Assembly: GCF_008123425.1 (NCBI RefSeq)
Contig: NZ_VSSS01000050.1
Location: 1-64,000 of the forward strand
From: Bradyrhizobium rifense
GTDB taxonomy: Bacteria > Pseudomonadota > Alphaproteobacteria > Rhizobiales > Xanthobacteraceae
Direction of reading: 5' to 3'
DNA length: 64,000 nt
The translations under genes and the position numbers were made by a program. Of this stretch, positions 53,134-62,208 are shown piece by piece. Positions within the stretch are counted from its first letter, which is position 1. Each line of letters opens with the position of its first letter. Under the pieces are notes generated by a model, which did not search any database, was not told where the DNA came from, and was given only the letters and a program-made list of their open reading frames with translations.

Positions 53134-53859
53134 ATGGAAACGCCGATGGCCGCACGCGCGAAAACCTTCCTGCTCTGTCATGGCGCGTGGTCCGGCGGAT
53201 GGGCCTGGAAGAAAATGCATCCGTTGATGGCGCAGGCCGGCCACCGCCTGGTCGCACCGACCTACACCGGGCTCGGCGAGCGATCGCATCTCGCCAGTCC
53301 CGCGGTCGATCTCGAGACGCATATCCAGGACATCCTCAACGTCATCACATTCGAGGATCTCAGCGATATCGTGCTGCTCGGCCACAGCTATGGCGGCATG
53401 GTCGCGACCGGCGTTGCCGATCGCACGCGCGAGCGCGTGACGCAATTGATCTATCTCGACGCCTTCGTGCCGCGCGACGGCCAGTCGCTGTTCGATCTCA
53501 ACGAGGCCGGGCGCGAACCGATGCGCAAGGCTGCAGCCGCCGGCGATGGCTACCGCATCCCGCCGAACCCGCCGCCGCCGGATACGCCGCAGGCCGATCT
53601 CGACTGGCTCAATGCGCGCCGCATCAACATGCCGATCAAATGTTTTGAGACGAAGCTGAAGCTTCACCAAGGCGAATCCGCGATGCCGCGCAGCTACATC
53701 TATTGCAAGCGCATTCCGCCGGGCGATGTGTTCGGGCAATTCGCGAAGCGGGCCAAGAGCGAAGAGGGCTGGGGCTATTTCGAGCTCGAGGCCAGTCACG
53801 CGCCGAACGTGACCGCGCCGGAGGCGTTGATCGGCGTGTTGGACGAGATCGTCGGTTAG
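53134..53859 (+). CDS. alpha/beta hydrolase
   Basis: 241 residues. FLLCHGAWSGGWAWKK holds the oxyanion HG motif; the nucleophile elbow GHSYGGM has Ser85; YLDAFVP provides a likely Asp and ASHAPN near the end the His. It resembles the salicylate esterase/EstC-like (PHA or MES-like) alpha/beta hydrolases. Substrate unknown. Two ATGs (53134, 53146) are possible; the longer is listed. Ends near a terminator. Confidence 0.87.
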   Translation: METPMAARAKTFLLCHGAWSGGWAWKKMHPLMAQAGHRLVAPTYTGLGERSHLASPAVDLETHIQDILNVITFEDLSDIVLLGHSYGGMVATGVADRTRERVTQLIYLDAFVPRDGQSLFDLNEAGREPMRKAAAAGDGYRIPPNPPPPDTPQADLDWLNARRINMPIKCFETKLKLHQGESAMPRSYIYCKRIPPGDVFGQFAKRAKSEEGWGYFELEASHAPNVTAPEALIGVLDEIVG

Positions 53860-53901
53860 CAAAAATGGTGAGGGGTCCGATGCGTTAGCATCGAACCCCT
53901 C
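53857..53901 (-). terminator. terminator for RNase P RNA (minus strand)
   Basis: Stem GAGGGGT..GATGC / GCATC..ACCCCTC with a GTTA loop at 53870-53901, followed on the minus strand by CACCATTTTTG. It ends the rnpB transcript and may also serve the convergent hydrolase gene. Confidence 0.7.
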
Positions 53902-53974
53902 GTTGCTTCCTAGTTAAGACGCGCTTTCTTCACGCGAACCGGAACTCTACTTCGCTCGAAAGCGCATTAGAATA

Positions 53975-54405
53975 TCAGCCGGCCTGTAAGCCGGGTTCTG
54001 TAAGGCACCGTCCGCTTGCGCGAACGATACGTGACGGCCATTCCTCTGGGACCATGTTTGCACATGGCCTCGAGCAACCTACCCGGACGGCGGGCCTGAC
54101 ATCGCCCCGCGGCGTTATCGCTTGCGCGAACAGCCCGCTACGCCGTCCCTATTCGGTTTTGCTCCCGGTGGGGTTTACCATGCCGGCTCCGTTGCCGGAT
54201 CCGCGGTGCGCTCTTACCGCACCTTTTCACCCTTACCTGCCTTCGCAGCTTGCGCTGCGGAGGCGGGCGGTTCGTTCTCTGTGGCACTTTCCCTGGGGTT
54301 GCCCCCGCCGGACGTTATCCGGCACCGTATGTCAAGGGAGCCCGGACTTTCCTCCCCGGCGGCCTTTCGGCACTTGCCGGAGCGGCCGTCCGGCCGACTG
54401 ACGGC
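53975..54405 (-). ncRNA. rnpB: RNase P RNA, class A
   Basis: Minus-strand RNA of about 430 bases. The 5' part has GGCCGGACGGCCGCTC and the P4-side GAGGAAAGTCCGGGCTCC block, the universal signature. The 3' part ends ACAGAACCCGGCTTACAGGC, the usual P1/P2 partner. Several long stems of the alphaproteobacterial class A fold occur between. It processes tRNA 5' ends. Ends are estimated to within about 10 bases. Confidence 0.96.
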
Positions 54406-54485
54406 CTAGGCAATGGGCATTTGTGATGGTTTCGTCAAGCAGAGATCGTCGCGCACACTGCGGCGTAAATAATTTATCCTGAACG

Positions 54486-54512
54486 TGTCGTTGGGCGCGG
54501 ACCCCGTTCGAC
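54486..54512 (+). promoter_or_regulatory. ECF42-type promoter 1
   Basis: TGTCGT at 54486-54491, exactly 17 bases, then CGAC at 54509-54512. The same arrangement recurs before the second DGPF gene. The reported ECF42 target motif has a TGTCGA -35 and a CGA(C/T) -10. Confidence 0.7.
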
Positions 54513-54550
54513 TGGGTGCCGGCGATCCCGCCAGCAACAGGAGTTGAGCG

Positions 54551-54901
54551 ATGCAGTATCTGCTGCTGATCTACCGGAACGAAGCGCAACAGGGCCAGAT
54601 GGAGCCCGCGGATTACCAGAAGCTGCTGGCCGAGTATTCCGCCTACACCCAGTCGATCGTCCAGAGCGGCCATTTCAAGGCGGGCGACGGACTGCAGCCG
54701 ACCAAGACTGCGACCACCGTGCGCGTTCGTGACGGAAAGACGCTGGCGACCGATGGTCCCTTCGCGGAGACCCGCGAGCAGCTCGGCGGCTATTATCTCG
54801 TCGAGGCCAGGGATCTCGACACCGCGATCGAGCTCGCTGCGCGGATTCCCGGTGCCCGGGACGGGTCAATCGAAGTCCGGCCCGTCATGATCTACAAATG
54901 A
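54551..54901 (+). CDS. YCII-related (DGPF) protein, copy 1
   Basis: 116 residues. QYLLLIYRNE, DGKTLATDGPFAETREQLGGYYLVEA and GSIEVRPVMIYK mark a YCII-domain protein of the DGPF subgroup (DGPF itself is in TDGPFAET). DGPF proteins are known genomic partners of ECF42 sigma factors, with unknown activity. Start at ATG 54551 with CAGGAG upstream. The second copy at 54989 is nearly identical, suggesting recent duplication. Confidence 0.9.
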   Translation: MQYLLLIYRNEAQQGQMEPADYQKLLAEYSAYTQSIVQSGHFKAGDGLQPTKTATTVRVRDGKTLATDGPFAETREQLGGYYLVEARDLDTAIELAARIPGARDGSIEVRPVMIYK

Positions 54902-54924
54902 TCTCGAAAATAATCTCGCGATGA

Positions 54925-54951
54925 TGTCGTTTGGTGCCGGCCCCGTTCGAC
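54925..54951 (+). promoter_or_regulatory. ECF42-type promoter 2
   Basis: TGTCGT at 54925-54930, exactly 17 bases, then CGAC at 54948-54951. The DNA around it (CCCCGTTCGACTGG) also repeats the first promoter. It lies 37 bases before the second DGPF gene. Confidence 0.7.
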
Positions 54952-54988
54952 TGGTGTCGGTGATCCCCCGAACAACAGGAGTTAAGCG

Positions 54989-55339
54989 ATGCAATATCTG
55001 CTGCTGATCTACCGGAACGAAAACTACATGACCGAGATGAACGCCGCCGACCGTCAGAAGCTGGCGGGAGAATACGGCGCCTACACGCAGTCGATCATCC
55101 AGAGCGGCCATTTCAAGGCGGGCGACGGGCTGCAGCCGACGACGACGGCGACGACGGTGCGCGTGCGCGACGGCAAGACCATGACCACCGACGGCCCGTT
55201 TGCGGAAACGCGCGAGCAGCTCGGCGGCTACTATCTGGTCGAAGCCAAGGACCTCGACGACGCCGTCGCGCTCGCGTCGCGAATTCCCGAAGCCAAGCGC
55301 GGATCGATCGAGGTCAGGCCGGTCATGATCTACAAGTGA
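54989..55339 (+). CDS. YCII-related (DGPF) protein, copy 2
   Basis: 116 residues, most positions shared with copy 1 (for example TRxxxGGYYLVEAKDLDDA). It has its own copy of the ECF-type promoter and CAGGAG. Its stop TGA overlaps the GTG start of the sigma factor gene (GTGA), so the sigma factor is translationally coupled to it. Confidence 0.9.
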   Translation: MQYLLLIYRNENYMTEMNAADRQKLAGEYGAYTQSIIQSGHFKAGDGLQPTTTATTVRVRDGKTMTTDGPFAETREQLGGYYLVEAKDLDDAVALASRIPEAKRGSIEVRPVMIYK

Positions 55340-56571
55340 TCTCGCCTGCCGACATCGACAGGATCTTCCGCGACGAGGCGGGGCGGGCGCTGGCCACCCT
55401 GATCCGCCTCGTCGGCGATTTCGATCTGGCCGAGGATGCGCTGCAGGATGCGTTCGCGGTCGCGCTTGAGCGCTGGGCGGCGGACGAGGTCCCCGACAAT
55501 CCCCGCGCCTGGCTGGTCAATGTCGGCCGCAACAAGGCGATCGACCGTGTGCGTCGTCAGGCCGCCTTCCGCGGCAAGCAACAGGCGCTCCTGCACGAGA
55601 TCGAGCTCAACGCAGACACGCCGGCCGAACCGCCGGCGATGCTCGACGACGACATGCTGCGGCTGATCTTCACCTGCTGCCACCCGGCGTTCGCGCCCGA
55701 GGTTCGGGTCGCGCTGACGCTGCGCACGGTCTGCGGCCTCTCCGCCGCGCAGGTCGCGCGCGCCTTTCTCATTGGCGAAGATGCGATGGCGCAGCGCCTC
55801 GTGCGCGCCAAGCAGAAGATCAGGCTTGCCGGCATTCCCTATGAAGTGCCTGAGCGCGATGCCTTGGCTCCGCGGCTCGATGGCGTGCTCGCCGTCATCT
55901 ACCTCGTCTTCACCGAAGGCTATGTCGCAACTTCGGGCGCTGACCTGATGCGGCCTGACCTTGCGGTCGAGGCGATTAGGCTCGGCCGCCTGCTCGACCG
56001 GCTGATGCCCGACCGCGCGGGGATCAAGGGACTGCTGGCGCTGATGCTGCTCCATGACGCGCGCCGCGCCGGGCGCGAAACCGCGGCCGGCGACATCGTG
56101 CTTCTGGAAGAGCAGGACCGCTCGCTCTGGGATCGCGCGCAGATCGAGGAAGGCCTGCGTTTCGTCGATGACGCACTGCGCGTGCCGGGCCGGCCGCAGC
56201 CCTATGCGGTGCAGGCCGCGATCGCAGCGCTGCATGCCCGCGCACCGAGCTTCGAGGAGACCGATTGGCCGCAGATCGCTGGCCTCTACGAAGTGCTGCT
56301 GCGCATCAGCCCGTCCCCGGTGATCGAGCTCAACCATGCCGCCGCGGTCTCGATGGTCGACGGTCTGGCGCGCGCGCTCGATCTCGTCGACGCGATCACC
56401 GCGCGCGGCGGGCTGGACGGCTATGAGATGTTGCCGGCGGTGCGTGCCGATCTGTTGCGGCGGCTCGGCCGCAAGGACGACGCGCGCGAGGCCTATCGTG
56501 TGGCAACGGAGGCGACGCAGCTCGAGCCGTTGCGGCGGCTGTATGCGCGGCGGGTGCGGGAGCTTGACTAG
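55336..56571 (+). CDS. ECF42-type RNA polymerase sigma factor with C-terminal extension
   Basis: 411 residues from a GTG. An N-terminal sigma2/sigma4 region (about 1-170: GDFDLAEDALQDAFAVALER, RAWLVNVGRNKAIDR; DLSAAQVARAFLIGED-type helix 4) plus a long C-terminal domain with TPR-like helices (PDRAGIKGLLALMLLHDARR, RISPSPVIELNHAAAVSMVDG, RLGRKDDAREAY). This extension and the upstream DGPF genes are typical of group ECF42 (annotated as DUF6596 sigma factors). No anti-sigma factor is adjacent; the extension probably controls activity. Last codon TAG overlaps the convergent desulfhydrase stop in CTAG. Confidence 0.9.
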   Translation: MISPADIDRIFRDEAGRALATLIRLVGDFDLAEDALQDAFAVALERWAADEVPDNPRAWLVNVGRNKAIDRVRRQAAFRGKQQALLHEIELNADTPAEPPAMLDDDMLRLIFTCCHPAFAPEVRVALTLRTVCGLSAAQVARAFLIGEDAMAQRLVRAKQKIRLAGIPYEVPERDALAPRLDGVLAVIYLVFTEGYVATSGADLMRPDLAVEAIRLGRLLDRLMPDRAGIKGLLALMLLHDARRAGRETAAGDIVLLEEQDRSLWDRAQIEEGLRFVDDALRVPGRPQPYAVQAAIAALHARAPSFEETDWPQIAGLYEVLLRISPSPVIELNHAAAVSMVDGLARALDLVDAITARGGLDGYEMLPAVRADLLRRLGRKDDAREAYRVATEATQLEPLRRLYARRVRELD

Positions 56572-57590
56572 ATGCCGAGCGCGCTCTGATAGGCGAACAG
56601 GGCTGGGGCGCCGCCGGTGTGCAGGAAGATGACATCCTCGTCGTTGCGCCAACGCCCCTGGCGGATCATCGCAATCAGACCGGCGAGCCCCTTGCCCGAA
56701 TAGACGGGGTCGAGCACAAGCGCCTCCGTTTGGCCTGCCAGCCGGATCGCTTCGATCGTGGCCTCGTGCGGCACCCCATAGGCTGGTCCGGCATGACCGG
56801 CGACCACTTCGACCGTGGACTCGTCAAAGCCTGCGCCGAGCAGATCCGCCGCTTGCCGCGCAAGGGCCACCACGTCGGAGCGCACCCGCGCGGGCTCCGC
56901 ATCGATATCGATCCCGACGATTCTCGTGTCCGGCATGGCCATCGTCGCGCCAACGACGAGGCCGGCCTGCGTGCCGGCGCTTCCGGTGCAATGCACGATC
57001 GCGGCCGGCTTGAAGCCCGACAGCGCCGCCTGCTGCTCGATTTCGGCAATCGTGGTGGCATAGGCGACTGCGCCCAGCGGATTCGACACGCCGTAAGGCA
57101 CGAAATACGGCTTGCGTCCCGACGCCCGGAGATCGTCGACCAGCGTGCGGATGGCGGCATTGCGGTCGCCGGTCCAGGGCACGTCGTGCAGCTGCGCGCC
57201 GAACAGCCGATTGAGAAAGGCGTTGCCCGAGGTCTCGTATTCCGGCGTCGGCGGTGCGAGCCGGCCGTGGTAGACGGCCAGATGACAGGCGAGCCCAAGC
57301 TTTGCAGCAACCGCCGCGACCTGTCGCTGACTGTTCGATTGCACGACGCCGCCCGAGACGATCGTATCGGCGCCTTTTGAGACGGCATCATGCAGGACGT
57401 AGTCGAGCTTGCGCAGCTTGTTGCCGCCGAAGCCGAGCCCGGTGGCGTCGTCGCGTTTGACCCACAGCCGCGGCCCGCCGAGATGAGCCGTCAGCCGCTT
57501 CATCGGTTCGAGTGGTGTGGGAAGATCGGCCAGCCCCAGGCGAGGAAAGGCTGCCAGTCGCTCTATCAGTGGCCTGCGATCGATCTGCAT
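56568..57590 (-). CDS. D-cysteine desulfhydrase / ACC deaminase family PLP enzyme
   Basis: 340 residues. Fold-type II PLP enzyme: the internal-aldimine Lys58 in GGNKLRK, IVSGGVVQSNSQRQ, and the glycine loop HCTGSAGTQAG (cofactor phosphate). The family includes D-cysteine desulfhydrase, ACC deaminase and L-cysteate sulfo-lyase. Product length and residues fit D-cysteine desulfhydrase best, yet rhizobial ACC deaminase cannot be excluded by eye. The stop TAG overlaps the sigma factor's stop in CTAG. Confidence 0.85.
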   Translation of the reverse strand: MQIDRRPLIERLAAFPRLGLADLPTPLEPMKRLTAHLGGPRLWVKRDDATGLGFGGNKLRKLDYVLHDAVSKGADTIVSGGVVQSNSQRQVAAVAAKLGLACHLAVYHGRLAPPTPEYETSGNAFLNRLFGAQLHDVPWTGDRNAAIRTLVDDLRASGRKPYFVPYGVSNPLGAVAYATTIAEIEQQAALSGFKPAAIVHCTGSAGTQAGLVVGATMAMPDTRIVGIDIDAEPARVRSDVVALARQAADLLGAGFDESTVEVVAGHAGPAYGVPHEATIEAIRLAGQTEALVLDPVYSGKGLAGLIAMIRQGRWRNDEDVIFLHTGGAPALFAYQSALGI

Positions 57591-57705
57591 CGTTTTGCTC
57601 GTCCCGCTCGGGCATGATCGTCGGACAATAGCCCGACGTCCGCAATCGTAGTGACGATCGCGTGATCACATTCGAGCGAACAGCGGAGGATTCTTGATCG
57701 AGGCG

Positions 57706-58569
57706 TCACTTCGACGCGACGGCCGTCCCGTCCGCCGGCAGGCTCGCCAGCAGGGCCTGCAAGGTCGACAGCGTCGAGTGATCGGCAACACCGTCCAGGC
57801 GTGCGGGGCGGAAGTGGCGCTGGAATGCCGTGATGACTTCCATCGTCGATGCGTCGTATTTGCCGGTCAGCGGCACGCCGTAGCCGTAGCGCGCAAGCGC
57901 CTGCTGCAGGCTCAGCACCTCGTCGCTGATGGTGCCGAGCATCAGGCTCTCGCCGCGCACGACCGGCGCAGGTGTCACCCAGTGACCGACGCCGGAATTG
58001 GCCAGCGAATGCCAGGGAAATTTTTCGCCGGGGTCTTTCTTGCGCGCGGGCGCGACGTCGGAATGACCGAGCACCCGCTGCGGCGCGACCTTGCGGCGGA
58101 GCATGATGCCGCGGCACAGCGCGATCACGGCGGCGATCTGGCGCAGCGGATATTCCGGATAGCCCCAATCGTGGCCGCGATTGATGATCTCGATCCCGAT
58201 CGAACAGGAATTGATGTCGTCCTCGCCCGCCCAGGTGGAGACACCGGCGTGCCAGGCGCGCCGCGCTTCGGGGACGCATTGCACAATGCGGCCGTCTTCG
58301 AGCACGACATAATGAGCCGACACGTCGGTGCCCGCCGTGCACAGCCGCGCCAGCGCGCCCTCGACGTCGGGCATGCCGGTGTAGTGCAGCACGATCATGT
58401 CGGGCTGCCGGCCCTTGTTGCGCTCGCCGTGATTGGGGGACGGGATGATGTCGGACACGGTCGACGAATCCGGCTCGAACGTCCGCATGTTCGCCGCGGC
58501 CTTGGGAACCGGGAGAACGCGCTGACGCTTCGAATCAGTTCCAGGCGGCGTGGACGAACCGGACGACAT
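57706..58569 (-). CDS. N-acetylmuramoyl-L-alanine amidase (AmiD-like)
   Basis: 287 residues. Amidase_2 domain with Zn ligands in IVLHYTGM (His), AWHAGVSTW, and GHSDVAPARKKDPGEKFPW (His/Asp). A C-terminal peptidoglycan-binding-1 domain follows (LSLQQALARYGYGV, TAFQRHFRPARLDG). Releases stem peptides from peptidoglycan. No signal peptide is apparent (the N-terminal 35 residues are polar), so it may act in the cytosol on recycled muropeptides. Start ATG 58569, upstream frame uncertain. Confidence 0.87.
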   Translation of the reverse strand: MSSGSSTPPGTDSKRQRVLPVPKAAANMRTFEPDSSTVSDIIPSPNHGERNKGRQPDMIVLHYTGMPDVEGALARLCTAGTDVSAHYVVLEDGRIVQCVPEARRAWHAGVSTWAGEDDINSCSIGIEIINRGHDWGYPEYPLRQIAAVIALCRGIMLRRKVAPQRVLGHSDVAPARKKDPGEKFPWHSLANSGVGHWVTPAPVVRGESLMLGTISDEVLSLQQALARYGYGVPLTGKYDASTMEVITAFQRHFRPARLDGVADHSTLSTLQALLASLPADGTAVASK

Positions 58570-59000
58570 AAACAGCTCAGGTCGGACAGGAGAGGGGGCC
58601 AAGCCCTTCTCTTTACTATTTCTTTACTGTCCGGTCCGCGCAATCGCGCGGTGCGGTTAACGGGTGCATTTTGGCGCATGTGTGTGGATGCCGCATCACC
58701 GCCAGGCCGCCTTTTCGACTTGTAACGATGCGATCAACGCTTTCTTAACGCTGAGGGCCGTTACTGAGGGGTGAAGAGCCGACCCGCGTCCGGAGGCGGC
58801 CAGAAGCGATTTTGGCTCGAAATCCCATGGCTGCCCGACATATTCCACTGGGAACACCGGGTCTGCCGCCTGGGACGACCGGGCTCGGCGCGCGTGTTGG
58901 ACTGGGGCTTTGTCGTGGAACCGCCGCGACGCGGAATTATTCGAGGCGTGATGGGCTGCTTCGCCCCCGATTTCACCTGTCTGCCTGGCGGGCGCGGCGC
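58570..59000. other. spacer upstream of the dcw cluster
   Basis: 431 bases between the amidase start and rsmH. It should hold divergent promoters; a region around 58720-58770 (CTTTCTTAACGC) is AT-richer. No mraZ gene is present, although it usually precedes rsmH. A 77-codon frame (58771-59004) is open but poorly supported. Confidence 0.6.
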
Positions 59001-59990
59001 ATGAGCGGCGCGCCGCATATTCCCGTGCTTGGCCGCGAGGCGGTCGAGCATCTCGCGCCGCGCGAGGGCGGCATCTATGTCGACGCCACCTTCGGCGCCG
59101 GCGGCTACAGCCGCGCCATGCTCGATGTGCCGGGAACCCGCCTGATCGCGATCGACCGCGACCAAACGGCGATTGCCGGCGGTTCCGAGCTGGTCGCGCG
59201 CGCCGCGGGCCGGCTGACGCTGGTCGAAGACCGCTTCTCGAATCTCGCCGAAGTCTGCGCGGCGCAAGGCGTTGATGCGGTCGACGGCGTCGTGATGGAT
59301 GTCGGGGTGTCCTCGATGCAGCTCGACCAGGCCGGTCGCGGCTTCTCGTTCCGTCTCGACGGTCCGCTCGACATGCGCATGGGACAGGCGGGGCCTACGG
59401 CCGCTGACGTCGTCGCGCGCGCCTCGGAAAGTGATCTCGCCGACATCATCTATCTCTTCGGCGAGGAGCGGCATTCGCGCCGCGTTGCCCGCGCCATCGT
59501 GGCTGATCGGCAGGAGACGCCGTTCACCACCACGCGCGCGCTCGCCGATCTCGTCGGCCGGGTCGTTCGTTCAAAGCCCGGTGACATTCATCCGGCGACC
59601 CGGACGTTCCAGGCCCTGCGCATCTTCGTCAACGAAGAGCTTGAGGAGCTTCAGACCGCGCTGGCTGCGGCCGAGCGCGTGCTCAAGCCCGGCGGCCGTC
59701 TGGTGGTGGTCTCGTTCCATTCGCTGGAAGACCGCATCGTCAAGAATTTCCTCGCCTCACGGTCAAAAACCGGCGGCGGCTCGCGGCATCTGCCGGAACT
59801 GGCGCAAGGCGCGCCGAGCTTCCAGCTTTTGACGCGACGACCCGTGATCGCCGGCGAGGCGGAGGTTGCGCATAATCCGCGCGCCCGATCCGCAAAGCTG
59901 CGCGCCGCCGAGCGCACCGCGGCGCCGGCGCATGACGATGCCGAGCCATCATCATGGCCAAGACTCTCCGACGTGATGAGGGGCGGCTAG
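59001..59990 (+). CDS. rsmH: 16S rRNA (cytosine1402-N4)-methyltransferase RsmH
   Basis: 329 residues. N4-methylates C1402 of 16S rRNA. Begins HIPVLGREAVEHL and has the SAM motif DATFGAGGYS (28-37), GVSSMQLDQAGRGFSF, LDMRMG and the C-terminal VVVSFHSLEDRIVKNFL block, all diagnostic. First dcw gene here. Start ATG 59001; the frame is open 63 codons upstream without a ribosome site. Next gene starts 3 bases after its stop. Confidence 0.97.
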   Translation: MSGAPHIPVLGREAVEHLAPREGGIYVDATFGAGGYSRAMLDVPGTRLIAIDRDQTAIAGGSELVARAAGRLTLVEDRFSNLAEVCAAQGVDAVDGVVMDVGVSSMQLDQAGRGFSFRLDGPLDMRMGQAGPTAADVVARASESDLADIIYLFGEERHSRRVARAIVADRQETPFTTTRALADLVGRVVRSKPGDIHPATRTFQALRIFVNEELEELQTALAAAERVLKPGGRLVVVSFHSLEDRIVKNFLASRSKTGGGSRHLPELAQGAPSFQLLTRRPVIAGEAEVAHNPRARSAKLRAAERTAAPAHDDAEPSSWPRLSDVMRGG

Positions 59991-59993
59991 CAC

Positions 59994-60386
59994 ATGCGCT
60001 TCATCCACCTTCTCGTCATCGGCGCGCTGATCTTCGCAGCTGCCTATGTCTACCGGATCAAGATGGATTCCACCGCGCGCACCGAGAAGGTGCTGCGGCT
60101 GCACGCGGAGATCCGCGAGCAGCGCGACGCGATCGCGCAGCTGCGCTCCGAATGGGCCAAGCTCGATGCGCCCTTGCGGCTACAGGGCCTGTCCGAGCGG
60201 CATCTGCCGCTCAAGCCCGTCAACGGCACGCAATATGATTCAATGAAGAACCTGCCGGACCGTCCGCCGCGGATGTTCCGGCCGGGCGAGCCCGATCCGA
60301 TCGGAGCCATGCTCAACACCATCGAAGCCGCGAGCGATCCGGATAGCGTGACAGGCTCCGTGCCTCAGCCCGAGGACAAGCAATGA
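59994..60386 (+). CDS. ftsL: cell division protein FtsL
   Basis: 130 residues. One N-terminal membrane span (about 5-20, HLLVIGALIFAAAYVYR) and a periplasmic coiled coil with leucine spacing (EKVLRLHAEIREQRDAIAQLRSEWAKL), then an extended tail. Position between rsmH and ftsI and the size define FtsL, a divisome scaffold. It overlaps ftsI by 4 bases. Confidence 0.88.
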   Translation: MRFIHLLVIGALIFAAAYVYRIKMDSTARTEKVLRLHAEIREQRDAIAQLRSEWAKLDAPLRLQGLSERHLPLKPVNGTQYDSMKNLPDRPPRMFRPGEPDPIGAMLNTIEAASDPDSVTGSVPQPEDKQ

Positions 60387-62125
60387 GCGCTGCGACTCCG
60401 GCCAAACCAGTTGAGCCTTGGCGGCAGCGTCTGATCCGCAGCCTGCTCTACGGGCGCAATGTCGATCGTGCCGCGAAGGCGCGCGCGCGCGTCGGCCTCG
60501 CAATGCTCGCCTTCGCCTCGGTCTACGCCCTGATCGGCGGCCGGCTGGTGATGTTCGCGGTCGGCGCCGACGCTCACAGCGCGCGTCGTGCTGCCTCGCA
60601 GGAGGTGGTCGCGACCGCGCGGCCCGATATCGTCGACCGCAACGGCGCGATCCTGGCAACCGACGTCAAGGCGGCGAGCCTGTTCGGCGAGCCGCGCCGC
60701 ATCATCGACAAGGACGAGGCGATCGAGCTTCTGACCGCGACCGTGCCCGACCTCGACGAGGTCGAGGTGCGCGACCGCCTGTCGTCGCGAAAGGGCTTTG
60801 TCTGGCTGAAGCGCGAGATCACGGCAAAGCAGCAGCAGGACATCCACAAGCTCGGCATTCCCGGGATTGGCTTCCTGCGCGAGAACAAGCGCGTCTATCC
60901 GACCGGCAACGAGGTCGCCCACCTCATCGGTCTGGTCAACATCGACAACCAGGGCATCGCCGGCATGGAGAAGTGGCTCGACAATCAGGGGCTCGCCGAT
61001 CTCCACCGCGCGGGCTTCGCCACCGACCGCCTGCAAAAGCCGATCGAGCTGTCGGTCGATTTGCGCGTCGAGCACGCGCTGCGCGACGAGCTGTTGAAGG
61101 CCAAGGAAAAATTCCATGCCAAGGCGGCTTCCGGCATCATCTCCAACGTCAAGACCGGCGAAATCGTCGCCCTGGTTTCTCTCCCGGATTTCGATCCCAA
61201 CAATCCGAAGGAAGCCCACGATCCCGATCGCATCAATCGCCTGACCACCGGCGTCTACGAGATGGGATCAACCTTCAAGGCGTTCACGCTGGCGATGGCG
61301 CTCGATTCCGGCAAGATCAACCTGAACTCGTCGTGGGATGCGCGCGGAAACCTGCACTACGGCAAGTTCACCATCCATGACAGCCACAACCTGGGACGTT
61401 TCATCAATACCAAGGAAGTGTTCACCTACTCGTCCAATATCGGCGCCGCGCGGATCGCGCTCAACCAGGGTGTCGAGGCGCACAAGGCGTTCCTGGCCAA
61501 GATGGGACAATTGACGCGGCTGCGCACTGAGTTGCCGGAGAGCGCGGCTCCGCTGGTGCCGCGCCGCTGGGGTGAGCTGAACACGGTCACCATCGCGTTC
61601 GGTCAGGGCCTGTCGGTCGCGCCGCTCCAGGCGGTGATGGGCATCAACGCCCTGATGAACGGCGGCTATTTAATTCCGCCGACATTCATGAAACGCAGCG
61701 AAGACGAAGCGCGGGCGATGGCCAAGCGCGTGATCAAGCAGGAGACCAGCGACAAGATGCGGTATCTGATGCGGCTCAATGCCGAAATCGGTACCGCCAG
61801 GTCCGCCGACGTCAAGGGCTACTATGTCGGCGGCAAGACCGGTACCTCCGAGAAGGTCATCAACGGCCGCTATGCCAAGAAGCGGGTGCTCAACTCCTTC
61901 ACCGCCATCATGCCGTCCGACGATCCAAAGTATCAGATTCTCGTCATGCTGGATGAGCCGCAGGCGTTGCCTGAAACGCATGGTTTCATCACCTCGGGCT
62001 TCAACGCGGTGCCCACGGGCGGCAAGGTGATCGAGCGGATCGCGCCGCTCTTGGGCATCGAGCCCCGCTTCGATTTGCCGCCTGCGGACCGCCTTATTCT
62101 TGCAGCATCCAGGACAACCCAGTAA
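60383..62125 (+). CDS. ftsI: penicillin-binding protein 3, division transpeptidase FtsI
   Basis: 580 residues. A single membrane span (about 37-60), an N-terminal dimerisation part, then the transpeptidase domain with Ser296 (GSTFK), SSN at 350-352 and KTGT at 485-488. It crosslinks septal peptidoglycan. Start overlaps ftsL by ATGA. Position in the dcw cluster fits. Confidence 0.96.
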   Translation: MSAATPAKPVEPWRQRLIRSLLYGRNVDRAAKARARVGLAMLAFASVYALIGGRLVMFAVGADAHSARRAASQEVVATARPDIVDRNGAILATDVKAASLFGEPRRIIDKDEAIELLTATVPDLDEVEVRDRLSSRKGFVWLKREITAKQQQDIHKLGIPGIGFLRENKRVYPTGNEVAHLIGLVNIDNQGIAGMEKWLDNQGLADLHRAGFATDRLQKPIELSVDLRVEHALRDELLKAKEKFHAKAASGIISNVKTGEIVALVSLPDFDPNNPKEAHDPDRINRLTTGVYEMGSTFKAFTLAMALDSGKINLNSSWDARGNLHYGKFTIHDSHNLGRFINTKEVFTYSSNIGAARIALNQGVEAHKAFLAKMGQLTRLRTELPESAAPLVPRRWGELNTVTIAFGQGLSVAPLQAVMGINALMNGGYLIPPTFMKRSEDEARAMAKRVIKQETSDKMRYLMRLNAEIGTARSADVKGYYVGGKTGTSEKVINGRYAKKRVLNSFTAIMPSDDPKYQILVMLDEPQALPETHGFITSGFNAVPTGGKVIERIAPLLGIEPRFDLPPADRLILAASRTTQ

Positions 62126-62208
62126 TCAACTGGGGTGGCCATCGCCGGTGCTGATTCGGCTTTTCCTGACGATTCGGCTTTCCGGCGCGGCATGTCGACT
62201 GGAAGACC

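Noticed and set aside
58771..59004. 77-codon frame from a GTG ending in ATGA overlap with the rsmH start
   Set aside because: The overlap looks like an operon junction, but the protein is unlike MraZ, has odd Trp/Arg/Gly-rich composition and no known family. Kept only as an open frame.
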